Part shown: piece after piece, positions 8,401 to 17,743 of the stretch
Layout: the number at the start of each line of letters is the position of its first letter
How positions within the stretch are numbered: position 1 is the first letter of the stretch
Source of the DNA: DAMBHY01 sp032068765
GTDB taxonomy: Bacteria > Bacteroidota > Bacteroidia > Bacteroidales > Dysgonomonadaceae
Assembly: GCA_032068765.1 (NCBI GenBank)
Contig: DAMBHY010000012.1
Coordinates: forward strand, 1 to 64,000
Direction of reading: 5' to 3'
Length of the DNA stretch: 64,000 nt
The notes under the pieces: model-generated
The model's input: the letters and a program-made list of their open reading frames with translations, nothing else
Databases searched by the model: none
Told to the model about the DNA's origin: nothing
Translations under genes and position numbers: made by a program

Positions 8401-11323
8401 TGAGCATGAGTGTCAAACCATCTTTGTATTTTTCCTGATAAGGAATACGGAATGTTTTATTCTCCTCACTCATTTTCACCCATTTTCTTTCTACAAGATT
8501 TGTTTTGCTCCATAATTCATACAACACATTTACATTCTTATCTGAAACGCCTAAAACTATTTCAGCATCTTTACCTGGAGCGAAAGTGGTATTCTTTTCC
8601 ACCAACCAGTTGTTCGTTTTTATAGGTGGTTTTTTATCATCATAAGAGAACAAAACAAAATCCCGTTGCGCTTCAACCAATTTATCCTGATTATCTTTTG
8701 CCTGCAGTTTGATGCGATATTTTCCTGAAGTTAAACGCTGAATTTTACTTAGTAAATCTTTTTGTTCCCCCGTCACAAAACTACCGTTCAATACTTCGGA
8801 CTGTACGGAATCATTAGGCAATAGTGAGAATATCTGATATGTACCATGTGTTTCAATATCTTTCCCATCCAGATTCTGCGCAGATATTTTGAGAGTGTTA
8901 GAGACAGATTTCTCAATTTTTTCAGGAATAGAGACATCCAACACCATAGATACATCGCCAACACTCAATTGATAATTACCTATTTGAGATTCACCGTTCA
9001 CATCGGTTACTTTTGCTTCTACATTGAAGGTGTATATATTCTGATAATATCGGTAATAATTGTTATTGTAATCTTCTTTTTTGGGTGTAAAAGTTATAGT
9101 AAAATCGCCGTTATCATCTGTTTTCAACGTTCCCTGTTGAAATTGTTTGGGCACACCGCCAAACCACCAGTATCGTGCCCGTGTTATGCGATATTCTACC
9201 GTAGCATTCTGCAACTTTACGCCTGAATAATTTTGTGCGGTTCCTTTGAGTGTTACCGGCACATCAAACTTATAAGTTTTATCCACTTTCTCAAATGTGA
9301 CATCAAAAGTAGGACGTTTATATTCTTCTACTCGCACACTTAAAGCGCCGTTATCTGCCATCAAAGTATACATGCCATTCAATTTGTCTTTCGGTAAAAT
9401 GAATTCACTCGAAACAGAACCAAACTCGTTTGAAGTAAGCGTTTTGGTTGCGGCCACCTGACCATTTGAGTCTCTAAGCTTGATAGTCACGGATTTGTTG
9501 GGCAACAATTTCATCCCGCTATCAGTTGATTGAGTTATAACTGCTTTAAAGTATATTGTTTGTCCTGGTCGATAAATACTTCTGTCTGTAAAGATAGAAG
9601 TGAAAGTACTATTTCGTTGGGAAGTACCACCAGATCTACCATAGTAATTATAAGGAAGATCGCTTAAAACGCCCCATTTATCATCTCCTTGTACTACCTG
9701 ATACCTAAATGATGAACCATTTATGGGTTTCACCCATTTAGCATTTCCATTATTGTCTACCGGAAGTGCTTTTACTAATTGTATATTCTGATTATCCCAG
9801 TTGTTGGATAATTGGTAAATGTTTACCTCAGCATTGGTAACCGGGGCTCCGGTCTTTCTGTCAACGACATAAAATTCATATTCATTATTGTTACTTTCGC
9901 GAGCAAATGCAGCCAGGTCTGAAACTGTAAATGCAACATAGTTATTATCGACACTAATCAAAGGTGAAGAAGTTTCTAGGAGATAACTACCATATTTAGA
10001 TATATCAATTTCAATGGTAGTGTCTTTCGTTAAATATGGAGGCTGTGATGCAAAACTGAACGGAATTTCCTTTATGAGGGTTTTAGATGTCTTTTTAGTC
10101 GCATTCAAAACTTGTTGCTGAACCTGATACAGTTTGAATGAAGCACTTTTAAAGTTTCTATATCCTATTTTAAATTTCTTAGGGCTCTTAAGACCGTAAC
10201 TTTTATCTCCGCTGATGTTTATCGTAGGTATAGTAAGATTATTCAGTTTATTTTTCAATATTGAAATTCTTTTATATTGAGGATATTTGCGAATGCTCAT
10301 ACTTAGTAAATCGTAGCGTTCTTTCAATGCTTTTTCCTGCGCCACACTATCTTCGGTGTCAGAATTGTCAATATCGGTCAACTTATCAATTATTTCTACG
10401 CTCATCTCGTTGTTTTCCCATTTTTTCAATAGACTTTCTAATGAAGCTTTGGCGTATTCCTTATTTGTAACATCAAAATGTTTCAAATAATCTATTTTTT
10501 GTAAATCCAAAAGAAGTACAGATTTATTCAAGTTGCGACTCAACAACGACGACATTAATTTACGATAGGTTTCGAGCCTCCACAAGTCATACTCATTTTT
10601 AGCTGGATTAAAATTGAGCTGTACAAAATTTTCAGGAGAATCAAAAAGTGATTGAGTGGTAATACCTTTTCTATAAAGAATAGTGTTCAAACCATCATCA
10701 GTACGAATATTTTCAAAAAAATCAATAGCACGCAATGCCAAAAAATCAAACATTGTAGGATAATAAATCCGGGAATCATTTCCCAAATCCACAACAGCGG
10801 AATATGTTGGCACAAGTGTATTTTCAAGTTTTGATTGAGCAGAAAGAGATGCATTCAGATGTTCCACTATTTTGTCGTAAAACATATTCTGTGTCCACTC
10901 TTTCATATCCTTTGGTACAAAACCTTCCACATTTGTTCTATTCCTCGTCTGCCAATGATACTTGTCATAATAGTTCAGATAAAGTTCTCCCAACATGGAG
11001 TGAAGTACCGACTTTTCCACTTCATCTTTTGACTTATCCAACATTGCACTCAGATTTCGGAAGATGGATGTATCGTTTTGATTATCTGTCACAATATCAT
11101 ACTTGCCTTTATAAATGACTGCTTTTATCGCCTGCGCACTGTTTTTATCTGCTATGGCTTGCTTTAGGATTTTATCCACTATCTCATTAGCCGATTTTGG
11201 CAGCGATTTTTCTTCAAATACTGCTACTTGTTTCCATTGCTGCTGATAGGCATTGTTCTTATTCTGTGCATTCATATTCAAAGCGTTTATGATTAAAATG
11301 AGGATAAAAAATATTCGTTTCAT
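5477..11323 (-). CDS. Alpha-2-macroglobulin-like protein (thioester-less)
   Basis: A 1948-residue exported protein with a signal peptide (MKRIFFILILIINALNMNA, then QN). Residues about 575-690 form the MG2 domain (FTDRSIYRPGQTIYFKAVIT). About 1220-1320 is the A2M domain, where NEKGETLIAFTVPESNTKWR precedes TENFTVSQKELMITPNLPRF. A helical complement-like thioester domain follows (about 1390-1750) and a receptor-binding-like end (about 1800-1948). Bacterial homologues trap attacking proteases or act in cell-envelope defence. The thioester motif CxEQ is absent: the aligned position, near residue 1405, reads NPESDNSVAW. It probably works, if it does, by a non-covalent or structural mechanism. There is no obvious lipobox, so it is probably periplasmic rather than lipid-anchored. 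It is transcribed alone, upstream of the DUF1573 gene on the same strand. Confidence 0.93.
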   Translation of the reverse strand: MKRIFFILILIINALNMNAQNKNNAYQQQWKQVAVFEEKSLPKSANEIVDKILKQAIADKNSAQAIKAVIYKGKYDIVTDNQNDTSIFRNLSAMLDKSKDEVEKSVLHSMLGELYLNYYDKYHWQTRNRTNVEGFVPKDMKEWTQNMFYDKIVEHLNASLSAQSKLENTLVPTYSAVVDLGNDSRIYYPTMFDFLALRAIDFFENIRTDDGLNTILYRKGITTQSLFDSPENFVQLNFNPAKNEYDLWRLETYRKLMSSLLSRNLNKSVLLLDLQKIDYLKHFDVTNKEYAKASLESLLKKWENNEMSVEIIDKLTDIDNSDTEDSVAQEKALKERYDLLSMSIRKYPQYKRISILKNKLNNLTIPTINISGDKSYGLKSPKKFKIGYRNFKSASFKLYQVQQQVLNATKKTSKTLIKEIPFSFASQPPYLTKDTTIEIDISKYGSYLLETSSPLISVDNNYVAFTVSDLAAFARESNNNEYEFYVVDRKTGAPVTNAEVNIYQLSNNWDNQNIQLVKALPVDNNGNAKWVKPINGSSFRYQVVQGDDKWGVLSDLPYNYYGRSGGTSQRNSTFTSIFTDRSIYRPGQTIYFKAVITQSTDSGMKLLPNKSVTIKLRDSNGQVAATKTLTSNEFGSVSSEFILPKDKLNGMYTLMADNGALSVRVEEYKRPTFDVTFEKVDKTYKFDVPVTLKGTAQNYSGVKLQNATVEYRITRARYWWFGGVPKQFQQGTLKTDDNGDFTITFTPKKEDYNNNYYRYYQNIYTFNVEAKVTDVNGESQIGNYQLSVGDVSMVLDVSIPEKIEKSVSNTLKISAQNLDGKDIETHGTYQIFSLLPNDSVQSEVLNGSFVTGEQKDLLSKIQRLTSGKYRIKLQAKDNQDKLVEAQRDFVLFSYDDKKPPIKTNNWLVEKNTTFAPGKDAEIVLGVSDKNVNVLYELWSKTNLVERKWVKMSEENKTFRIPYQEKYKDGLTLMLTYIKDEEFYSHNVKITTAEDKKELQVKMDVFRDKIRPGSNEEWTVSVKDAKGNSANAEILASMYDISLDKIYPLLNWSLRKTLDRYNVYMTQLSINEVFNQTQQYLSGRINYADIYNLEFDTFNWFGLNLRGEMVELLFSRGAGGTSPIYKGQSVMDATVQTESHSLSENKIITKTDAAPSTPEPEAPKILERYDSDINTESIRRNFNETAFFYPQLRTNEKGETLIAFTVPESNTKWRFRVLAHDKNLNVGTTENFTVSQKELMITPNLPRFFRHGDKTMVSTKISNLLDNALSGKVRLQLFNPLTDEIIRNIAIQNAEQDFSLKQNASTDASWSFEIPSDVDVLGVRIIADSKEFSDGEQHAIAVVPNRMLVTESMRMDVNRNETKTFEMKRISNPSSTAENYRLTLEFTNNPAWYAVQALPVISNPESDNSVAWFAAYYANNLGTYIVKTYPKVSAMINAWKQQSGSKETFLSNLQKSEELKAVLLEETPWVLEAKTEQEQKEKLALLFDLNRSENITKTALEKIKSLQTSSGGWSWFKDFKATRSITHYILYGFNQLTQLKANDRTNDIRAMEAKAISFIDSEALHSFEQLKKYNKNWNTITSISTTELEYVYVRSMYPQYALSQKLQEMTSFYMSVLQKNWTKYSLYERSLIAVLMHKKGQNGIMQDILKSFREHATNSEEMGMYWANNRSTVFMSQSAVSVHTFIMDAFRQGAATSDEMDNMKRWLLKQKQTQIWESTHATTDAVYALLSTGSDWFSGEGKTAIQLGGKTIQPQSQELGTGYHKETWMRDEIKPSMGKVVVKHEGNAPAWGALYLQYFEDLDKIAKTDASLDVEKLLFKVITDASGRKLIPVNESNRLKVGDKVTVRLTIRTDRDMEFVHLKDMRAACFEPVQQISENKWRERTIYYQTNKDASMNFYFDFLPKGTYVFEYDLFVSRKGNYSNGITTIQSMYAPEFTSHTQGIRINVE

Positions 11324-11454
11324 ATAGTTATCAAATTACGTATAAATAATAGATAGAATTTCTGTGGAATTATTTCACAGAAAAAAGATATTTTATTGAT
11401 AAACATCGTTTTTTATGATTTGTTTGTATTTTAGACGAAAAGAGATAAAACTAA

Positions 11455-11583
11455 AAGAATAAGGAACATGAATTGCCGATTAAAATACTGATAGCTGAAG
11501 GCTTCTATAAAAAAGATGAGATGGAAGAAATCACCATTTCTGATTTATATCATTTCTTACATAAAATCACACATCCTAAATAA
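11455..11583 (+). pseudogene. Short orphan coding remnant, unidentified
   Basis: One plus-strand frame is open from just after a stop at 11452-11454 to the TAA at 11581-11583 and gives a protein-like peptide of about 42 residues, including LPIKILIAEGFYKKDEMEEI and ending HKITHPK. It has no credible ATG start in frame and no ribosome-binding site. It looks like the C terminus of a lost gene. I do not recognise the family. Confidence 0.35.
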
Positions 11584-11655
11584 ATATATATCAGGCATTT
11601 ATAAGCAGTAGCATTAATGTAACATGTTTTATTAGCTTTTTTTGAAATTAAAATA

Positions 11656-11663
11656 TAACTTTG
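11656..11663 (+). promoter_or_regulatory. Predicted -7 box for the nuclease operon
   Basis: TAACTTTG fits TAnnTTTG and lies 73 bp before the first gene (start 11736), leaving a leader of about 65 nt. Confidence 0.5.
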
Positions 11664-11735
11664 TAAGAGAGTTCCAAAACTTAAACCGATAATTAGAAAC
11701 TAGGAAATACGTGCTATTTTCTCTAAACTTTAAAC

Positions 11736-13334
11736 ATGAATACAAAAGATTTAGCAACCTTAGTAAGAAAATTAATTTTATTTTCTCCCTTTTTATTAAT
11801 ATTATCTTCTTGTAAAGATGATATTGTAGCAACTGAACAAAATCAAAAAGACATCACTTTCAATGCAGTTATAGACAATGAAAGAATAAACACAAGAGCT
11901 ACGGGTACAAGTTGGGAAAAAGGAGACCAAATTGGTGTTTTTGCGATACAATCTGGAAAAGAGTTATCAAACTTAAATATTTACAATGGAGTTGATAATG
12001 TGCCGTTCACCACTCAAATGGGTGATGGTTATTTTGTTTCAGATAAAAAAATAACTTATCCCGAAAATGGTTCAGCATTGGATATTATTGCATACTATCC
12101 TTACAAAGATGATATCATCAACTACAACTACCCTATAAACATAGTGGAACAAAAGGATTTCTTTTACAGCTCCAATCTTAAAACAATTAGTAAAACTAAT
12201 CCCCAACAAAGTCTCACATTTACTCGTCCAGTATTATCTAAAGTAATTATAAATATAACTTCAGCTACTGAAAATTCAACTCTCAAAGGATTGGAAACAT
12301 CCGTACAGGGAGCTAAATCAAAAGCAAATTTCTCATTAGTGACAGGAAAATTTAATATTGATGAGAATTCGACTACCAATTTTCAGGTGCCAACTCCAGG
12401 AAGTGACTTCGAGAAACAAATTTCTGTATTATTATTGCCTACTACGAAAGAAAATGAAATAACAATCAAGTTTTCTATCGATGGTAAAAATTATCGTTTC
12501 AATATTCCTCATATTCTTGAATCTGGCAGAAAGTACTCTTATAGCATTCGTTTAAACAAATTGACAGCTGTTATCACTACAACAGGCTATATTGAACTTC
12601 CTTATTATACCACCCAAACAGCTCCCAATTCGCAACTAGTCACACATCTAATTAATGGTAAAGTGCAGGGACTTCAGGCAAACGCTCGTAATTACACTTT
12701 GCTTTATGATACAAAAAACAAAATGCCTTATTGGGTAGCCTATCCCTTAACAGCTGATTATATCGGAAGTTCAGGCAGAACTGATGCTTGGGACTTTGAT
12801 CCAAAAATTAGCACTTCTTTACAGCCTAATCTTAATAGTGGCTGGGTGACAAGCGGTTTTGACAGAGGTCATATATTGCCAAGTGGAGACAGAACGGCAA
12901 CGCGTGAGATAAATAAACAGACATTCTATTTTACCAATATGGCAGCTCAGAATAGTAAAATGAATCAAGGTGTATGGAGTGAGTTAGAAAATAAAGTGCG
13001 CTCCTGGTATGGAAATTATGATACACTTTATGTAGTTACCGGATGTATATTACCTACTCCTCCCGAAACTATCAGTTACGCAAAAGATAAAAGCGGCAAT
13101 AGTGCAGCAGTTCCTAAATATTTTTATAAAGCACTGCTCGGTAAAAGAGGTACTACATATAAATCAATCGCATTTAAAATGCAGAATATTACTTCAGAAG
13201 TTTCTTATACCAATCGTGTAGTATCTGTAGCAGATATAGAAAAAGAAACAGGATTCATATTCTTCCCGTCTTTGCCTCCTGCAGTGGCAAGCACTGTTAA
13301 ACAGAACAAGTCACTATCGCCAGATTGGAACTAA
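11736..13334 (+). CDS. Surface lipoprotein: fimbrillin-like domain fused to DNA/RNA non-specific endonuclease (NUC1)
   Basis: A 532-residue lipoprotein with lipobox LSSC (Cys26). Residues about 35-280 resemble the fimbrillin-like N-terminal domain (ITFNAVIDNERINTRATGTS, then WEKGDQIGVFAI), which is also present in the next gene. Residues about 290-525 are a beta-beta-alpha-metal nuclease of the Serratia NucA/EndoG type: DRGH at 376-379 supplies the catalytic His379, and FTNMAAQNSKMNQGVWSELE carries the Mg2+-ligand Asn410. Such enzymes cut DNA and RNA without sequence preference. The lipobox and fimbrillin fold suggest attachment outside the cell. The gene lies 53 bp before a paralogous fimbrillin lipoprotein gene and begins the island that includes a TonB receptor and a second phosphodiesterase. 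Confidence 0.9.
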   Translation: MNTKDLATLVRKLILFSPFLLILSSCKDDIVATEQNQKDITFNAVIDNERINTRATGTSWEKGDQIGVFAIQSGKELSNLNIYNGVDNVPFTTQMGDGYFVSDKKITYPENGSALDIIAYYPYKDDIINYNYPINIVEQKDFFYSSNLKTISKTNPQQSLTFTRPVLSKVIINITSATENSTLKGLETSVQGAKSKANFSLVTGKFNIDENSTTNFQVPTPGSDFEKQISVLLLPTTKENEITIKFSIDGKNYRFNIPHILESGRKYSYSIRLNKLTAVITTTGYIELPYYTTQTAPNSQLVTHLINGKVQGLQANARNYTLLYDTKNKMPYWVAYPLTADYIGSSGRTDAWDFDPKISTSLQPNLNSGWVTSGFDRGHILPSGDRTATREINKQTFYFTNMAAQNSKMNQGVWSELENKVRSWYGNYDTLYVVTGCILPTPPETISYAKDKSGNSAAVPKYFYKALLGKRGTTYKSIAFKMQNITSEVSYTNRVVSVADIEKETGFIFFPSLPPAVASTVKQNKSLSPDWN

Positions 13335-13387
13335 ATAAATTAACCACATATCCAAATTCATAACTATAATTTTTAATTAAACTAAAA

Positions 13388-15127
13388 ATGAAAAATCTAA
13401 AATCTCTTTTAATGCTATGTGCATTAATAATTTTATCATCTTGCTCTTCGGAGAATGATTTTCCCGTAAATCCATTCGCTTCCGGCGATGCTGTAACATT
13501 TAACGCGACTATCGGAAACGGAATCTCTACGAGAGTAAAAGGAACAACATGGGAAAAAAATGATGCTATTGGAGTATATGCTCTAACTCCAGGCAAAGGA
13601 TTGGCAGACGGCATTCACGAAGGAATGGCAAACAAAAAACAAATCACTGACGGTACTTCTACTTTCACTCCGGCTGATGAAAATGCTAAAATCAAATTCC
13701 CTTCTCAAGGGGGTGCGTTAGATTTTATAGCGTATTATCCTTACACAGAAAACATTAGCAATAATCAAATTGCAGTGAATGTAGAAGCTCAGTCTCCTTC
13801 TAGTGATGTATTGTACTCTAACAATGCAAAAGGTGCTAAAAAAGATGATGGCGTTGTAAATATGCATTTCACCCACAAACTGGCTATGTTGGTTTTAAAC
13901 ATTGCTTCTGCTGACGGAAGTGCACTTACAGGCTTGACAGCTACTATTGACGGGCTGAAAGTAGACGGAACAATGAATCTTGAAAATGGAGTTATTACTC
14001 TAGGAAATACATCTAAACAGTTGACTCCTGCAGCTGAAGTTAATGCAGATAAAGCAACTATTAAAGCAATCCTTGTACCAGGCCAAAATCTCAATTCTGC
14101 AAAAATAACATTTATCGTTAATGGTAAAACTTATGTATGGACTCCTTCAGCACAAGATTTAAATAGTGGTTTGAAGTATACATATACACTTAATCTTGTA
14201 GCAAAAGCAGGCACCGTAGAAGAAGTCCATCCAAATGCAACTATAGGTGATTGGTCGGAAGGATATACAGGTCCAAATCCTATAGACTTAAATCCAGAGC
14301 AAGGTGCTCAATTCATTACAGACAAAACATCCGTTGAAATTGCTGCAAAAGGCAATCTTACAAGCGTTATTAAATTAATTACTACAGATACTCAGGCTTG
14401 GACTGCTGCAAGTGACGCTGCATGGTTAACTATAGATGCTGCAAACGGAACAGGAAGTAAAGATTTGACATTAACTGCTCAAGAAAACACAGCTAATGCC
14501 GCTCGTACTGCTAAAGTTACTCTAAAAGCTGAAGGTTTTGATGATGTAGTCATTACGGTTAATCAAGCTGCAGGGGAAAGCACACCTGTGCCTACCGCAA
14601 ATTTACTAGCACCTTGGTCAGATTTTGAAAATTGGTCTCTATTCACAAATTCATTGAACAGCTACGGACTTTCAACAAACGGAGGTTACGTTTCTCAAAA
14701 CTCAACTGCAGGAATTGATGGTTCTTCGGCTTTGGCTCTAAAAGGGACTCCTACAAAAAATGATTACGTCTTTACCGCATTAGTAAAAGACGGTGTTAAT
14801 TTAACTGGAAAAAGTAAAATAATTCTTTGGGTTAAGGGAACAAGCGCTAAATCTTTGTCTATAAATGTATATGTTGGAACAGGAAGTTCTATGGGAACAG
14901 ATTATAAATGTTTCAATGTAGGAGATATGACAAACGATGTTACTATAGATGCTTCGGATACTAATGCATATACTGGAAACATTAACACAAATGGAGAGTG
15001 GAAAAAAATTACTCTAAATATTGCAGGTCTAAAAATCAATTCAGGACTAGGTCAAAATCTATTTGCATTGAAAGTTGCAGGTACTTCAGCTTACGATCTT
15101 TTAATTGACAATATTACTGTTGAATAA
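13388..15127 (+). CDS. Fimbrillin family lipoprotein with BACON domain and C-terminal jelly-roll-like domain
   Basis: A 579-residue lipoprotein (lipobox LSSC, Cys19). Residues about 30-275 are fimbrillin-like and share VTFNAT..., TTWEKNDAIGVYAL and LDFIAYYPY with the upstream nuclease. Residues about 305-397 form a BACON domain (AWLTIDAANGTGSKDLTLTA, ending VITVNQAAGE). Residues about 405-579 look like a carbohydrate-binding-type beta-sandwich (FENWSLF..., SALALKGTP, LLIDNITVE end). BACON and CBM-like modules usually act as spacers or ligand-binding units in surface glycan systems. Here the genomic partner is a nuclease, so the ligand could be nucleic acid, a phosphorylated polymer or mucin-type glycan. 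A strong terminator follows at once. Confidence 0.85.
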   Translation: MKNLKSLLMLCALIILSSCSSENDFPVNPFASGDAVTFNATIGNGISTRVKGTTWEKNDAIGVYALTPGKGLADGIHEGMANKKQITDGTSTFTPADENAKIKFPSQGGALDFIAYYPYTENISNNQIAVNVEAQSPSSDVLYSNNAKGAKKDDGVVNMHFTHKLAMLVLNIASADGSALTGLTATIDGLKVDGTMNLENGVITLGNTSKQLTPAAEVNADKATIKAILVPGQNLNSAKITFIVNGKTYVWTPSAQDLNSGLKYTYTLNLVAKAGTVEEVHPNATIGDWSEGYTGPNPIDLNPEQGAQFITDKTSVEIAAKGNLTSVIKLITTDTQAWTAASDAAWLTIDAANGTGSKDLTLTAQENTANAARTAKVTLKAEGFDDVVITVNQAAGESTPVPTANLLAPWSDFENWSLFTNSLNSYGLSTNGGYVSQNSTAGIDGSSALALKGTPTKNDYVFTALVKDGVNLTGKSKIILWVKGTSAKSLSINVYVGTGSSMGTDYKCFNVGDMTNDVTIDASDTNAYTGNINTNGEWKKITLNIAGLKINSGLGQNLFALKVAGTSAYDLLIDNITVE

Positions 15128-15144
15128 TTTACAGATAAGTTTTT

Positions 15145-15187
15145 AAGAAAGAGGGCTGTCTACACAGCCCCTCTTTCTTCTTTTTTT
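15145..15187 (+). terminator. Rho-independent terminator after the fimbrillin/BACON gene
   Basis: A stem of about 14 bp (AAGAAAGAGGGCTGT against ACAGCCCCTCTTTCTT, one bulged C) is followed by seven T. It sits between the two halves of the island. No clear promoter follows before 15209, so the receptor gene may depend on partial read-through. Confidence 0.88.
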
Positions 15188-15208
15188 AAATAATTAAAAT
15201 CAAAATAC

Positions 15209-17731
15209 ATGAAGCAAAGACTATTTATTTGGATTCTAACTTTTCTTATTATCCCAAATATTCTTGCTCAGACTCAAAAAGAACCCACATCCGATAAAAG
15301 TACTCAAGTACTGGATGCCGGAGGTATCATTGATGAAATGCTGCTGCCGGAAGATGGTGAAGGAGGCTTGTCGCAAGATGTCAGTACAACTGTTATTTTC
15401 TCAAATGACGTTTTCCTGAAAAAATCAGGTTTCCAATTCTCTCCTTTTCGTTTCCGCATCAGAGGATACGACAGCAGACATGAAGAAAAATACATCAATG
15501 GTGTAAACTTCAATGAATCTGTAAGAGGAATATTCAACTATTCGTCTATTGGAGCCATGAACGACATTACCAAAAACGGAGATGCTATCAATTATTTCGC
15601 TCCTTCCAACTTTACTTTCGGAGACATCGGCGGAGCACAAAACATCAATATGCGTGCCGGCAGCTATACCCGAGGAGGAAAAATAACCCTTTCGGCCACC
15701 AACCGCAACTATTACTCCCGTGCCATGGCAAGTTATACCACGGGTATGATGGACAACGGATGGGCTCTTATGGCATTAGTGGGAGGTCGCTATTCACATG
15801 AAGGCAATATACAAGGCACCTTCTACAAAAATATGTCTTACGCATTGGGAGTAGAAAAGATGTGGGCCGACGGAACTCATCGACTCTCATTCACAACATT
15901 CGGCTCTCCGGTACAAAGAGGACAGCAGGGCTCGTCCTATCAGGAAGTATATGACCTCACAGGCAACAATTTTTATAACCCAAACTGGGGCTATCAAAAC
16001 GGAGAAAAAAGGAATTCAAGGGTAGTCACTTCTTATGACCCTACAGCTATAATATCTCATATCTGGAAAATCAATGAAACTTCTGATTTAAGAACAGGTT
16101 TAGGTGTTCACTACAATCGTTACGGAAGGACTTCATTAAATTGGTACAACGGAGCGGACCCACGTCCTGATTATTACAGATATCTTCCATCCTACGCCGG
16201 AGCAGACTCAATAAGTTGGCAATACTATGCATATCAATGGAGTCCTAACGGCAGCAAGAATGTATCCCAAATCAATTGGGACAGACTTTGGGATATAAAT
16301 CATATGAATGTAATGAACGGCGATAGTTCTGCCATATATATGATACAAGAAGAACGTAAAGATTTATTTGAAACCGCATTTAATACTGCATTTAACACAA
16401 GCTTTACAGACCGCGTAAAGTTTCATGCAGGACTAGAAGCAAAAAAAGCTACTTCAAAACAATTCAAAACAGTAGAAGACCTTTTGGGTGCAACTTACGT
16501 AATGGATATTGATAAGTTTGCCGAAAGGGATTTCCCTGGAGACAGAATTATCATACAGAATGATTTAGAAAAGCCCTATCGTCGCGCTTTTAAAGACGAT
16601 GTTTTTGGATATGATTTCAGATATTATATTCATTCTGCATCGTTATGGGCACAACTCGAGCATAATTATCGCCATTTAGATATTTATTACGGTGCCAAAA
16701 TGAATTACGACCTATACCAACGTGACGGCAAAATGCGTAATGGTCGTTATCCCGACAACTCATTTGGCAAAGACACTGAGCATTCTTTCTTAGGTTATGA
16801 AACCAAACTTGGTTTGACTTATAAAATATCGGGACGTCACTTTATACAAGCTAACACTTCCGTTCAGGCAAAGGCTCCTTTGATAGACAATATCTACATC
16901 AATTCTCGCATTTCAGACAAAACCATTGAAAATCCTGGATTGCTGAACATCTATCATATCGATTTAGGATATATATTCTCAATGCCATCAATAAACGGAA
17001 GAATAAGTTTGTTCAACACCTGGTTTAAGAATGATATTACCCGTTATGGATTCTATCACGATACTGAAAGAACTTTTGTAAGCCATGTCCTTTCAGGAGT
17101 TGACCGTGTTTATAGAGGTATTGAAGCTGGAATAAATTATAAACTAAATGACAATTGGAACTTCGATTTAGTCGGAACAGTTTCTGAATACTACAACAGT
17201 AACAATCCACTAGGCGTGATGAACTCTGAAAACGGAAAAGTAAAAGACGTGACTGAAACAGTGTATATGAAAAATACCTATATCGGCGGTATCCCTCAGG
17301 CTTTAGGTACACTTGGCATCAATTACTTCTATGACTATTGGTTCATAAGCCTAAATGTAAATGCGTTTGGAAACACTTATATAGATGTAGCTCCATCAAG
17401 ACGTATTTCTTCAATATACAACACAGTTATCCCACCGGAAGCAATTGGTTATGACGAAAATATTTATAAAACATATCAGTCTCTTACTACCCAAGAGAAA
17501 TTTAAAGGTGGCGCTACCCTCGACTTTTCTTTGGGAAAACTATGGTATCTGCCCAATCGCGATGCGATAAACCTCAACCTTAGCGTAATGAATATTTTAA
17601 ACAATAGAGATATCCGTACGGGAGGTTATGAACAAGGACGCGTCGATTTGAGTAATTCAAATAAGTTTGCTTCAAAATACTTCTACATGCAGGGCATCAA
17701 TTTCTTTTTAAACACCAGTTATCGATTCTAA
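15209..17731 (+). CDS. TonB-dependent receptor
   Basis: An 840-residue outer-membrane receptor with a signal peptide ending near residue 20 (PNILAQ). It starts with a short plug region (FSNDVFLKKSGFQFSPFRFR, about 70-90, and IRGYDSR just after). There is no N-terminal CarboxypepD_reg/DUF4480 domain, unlike many SusC proteins. The rest alternates aromatic beta-strands typical of a 22-strand barrel and ends with the outer-membrane signature NTSYRF. It is expected to import a substrate using the TonB-ExbBD energy. The next two genes (DUF5689 OB-fold lipoprotein, 12 bp downstream, and an endonuclease/exonuclease/phosphatase) form a recurring Bacteroidota set. The imported substrate is not known; nucleotides or oligonucleotides are my inference. 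Confidence 0.9.
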   Translation: MKQRLFIWILTFLIIPNILAQTQKEPTSDKSTQVLDAGGIIDEMLLPEDGEGGLSQDVSTTVIFSNDVFLKKSGFQFSPFRFRIRGYDSRHEEKYINGVNFNESVRGIFNYSSIGAMNDITKNGDAINYFAPSNFTFGDIGGAQNINMRAGSYTRGGKITLSATNRNYYSRAMASYTTGMMDNGWALMALVGGRYSHEGNIQGTFYKNMSYALGVEKMWADGTHRLSFTTFGSPVQRGQQGSSYQEVYDLTGNNFYNPNWGYQNGEKRNSRVVTSYDPTAIISHIWKINETSDLRTGLGVHYNRYGRTSLNWYNGADPRPDYYRYLPSYAGADSISWQYYAYQWSPNGSKNVSQINWDRLWDINHMNVMNGDSSAIYMIQEERKDLFETAFNTAFNTSFTDRVKFHAGLEAKKATSKQFKTVEDLLGATYVMDIDKFAERDFPGDRIIIQNDLEKPYRRAFKDDVFGYDFRYYIHSASLWAQLEHNYRHLDIYYGAKMNYDLYQRDGKMRNGRYPDNSFGKDTEHSFLGYETKLGLTYKISGRHFIQANTSVQAKAPLIDNIYINSRISDKTIENPGLLNIYHIDLGYIFSMPSINGRISLFNTWFKNDITRYGFYHDTERTFVSHVLSGVDRVYRGIEAGINYKLNDNWNFDLVGTVSEYYNSNNPLGVMNSENGKVKDVTETVYMKNTYIGGIPQALGTLGINYFYDYWFISLNVNAFGNTYIDVAPSRRISSIYNTVIPPEAIGYDENIYKTYQSLTTQEKFKGGATLDFSLGKLWYLPNRDAINLNLSVMNILNNRDIRTGGYEQGRVDLSNSNKFASKYFYMQGINFFLNTSYRF

Positions 17732-17743
17732 AAATATACAACT

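Larger units (their letters stand above)
11324..11735. other. Intergenic region with a small coding remnant and a promoter
   Basis: This AT-rich gap separates the minus-strand macroglobulin gene from the plus-strand nuclease gene. It holds a short open remnant (11455-11583) and a promoter-like box (11656-11663). Nothing else is supported. Confidence 0.6.
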
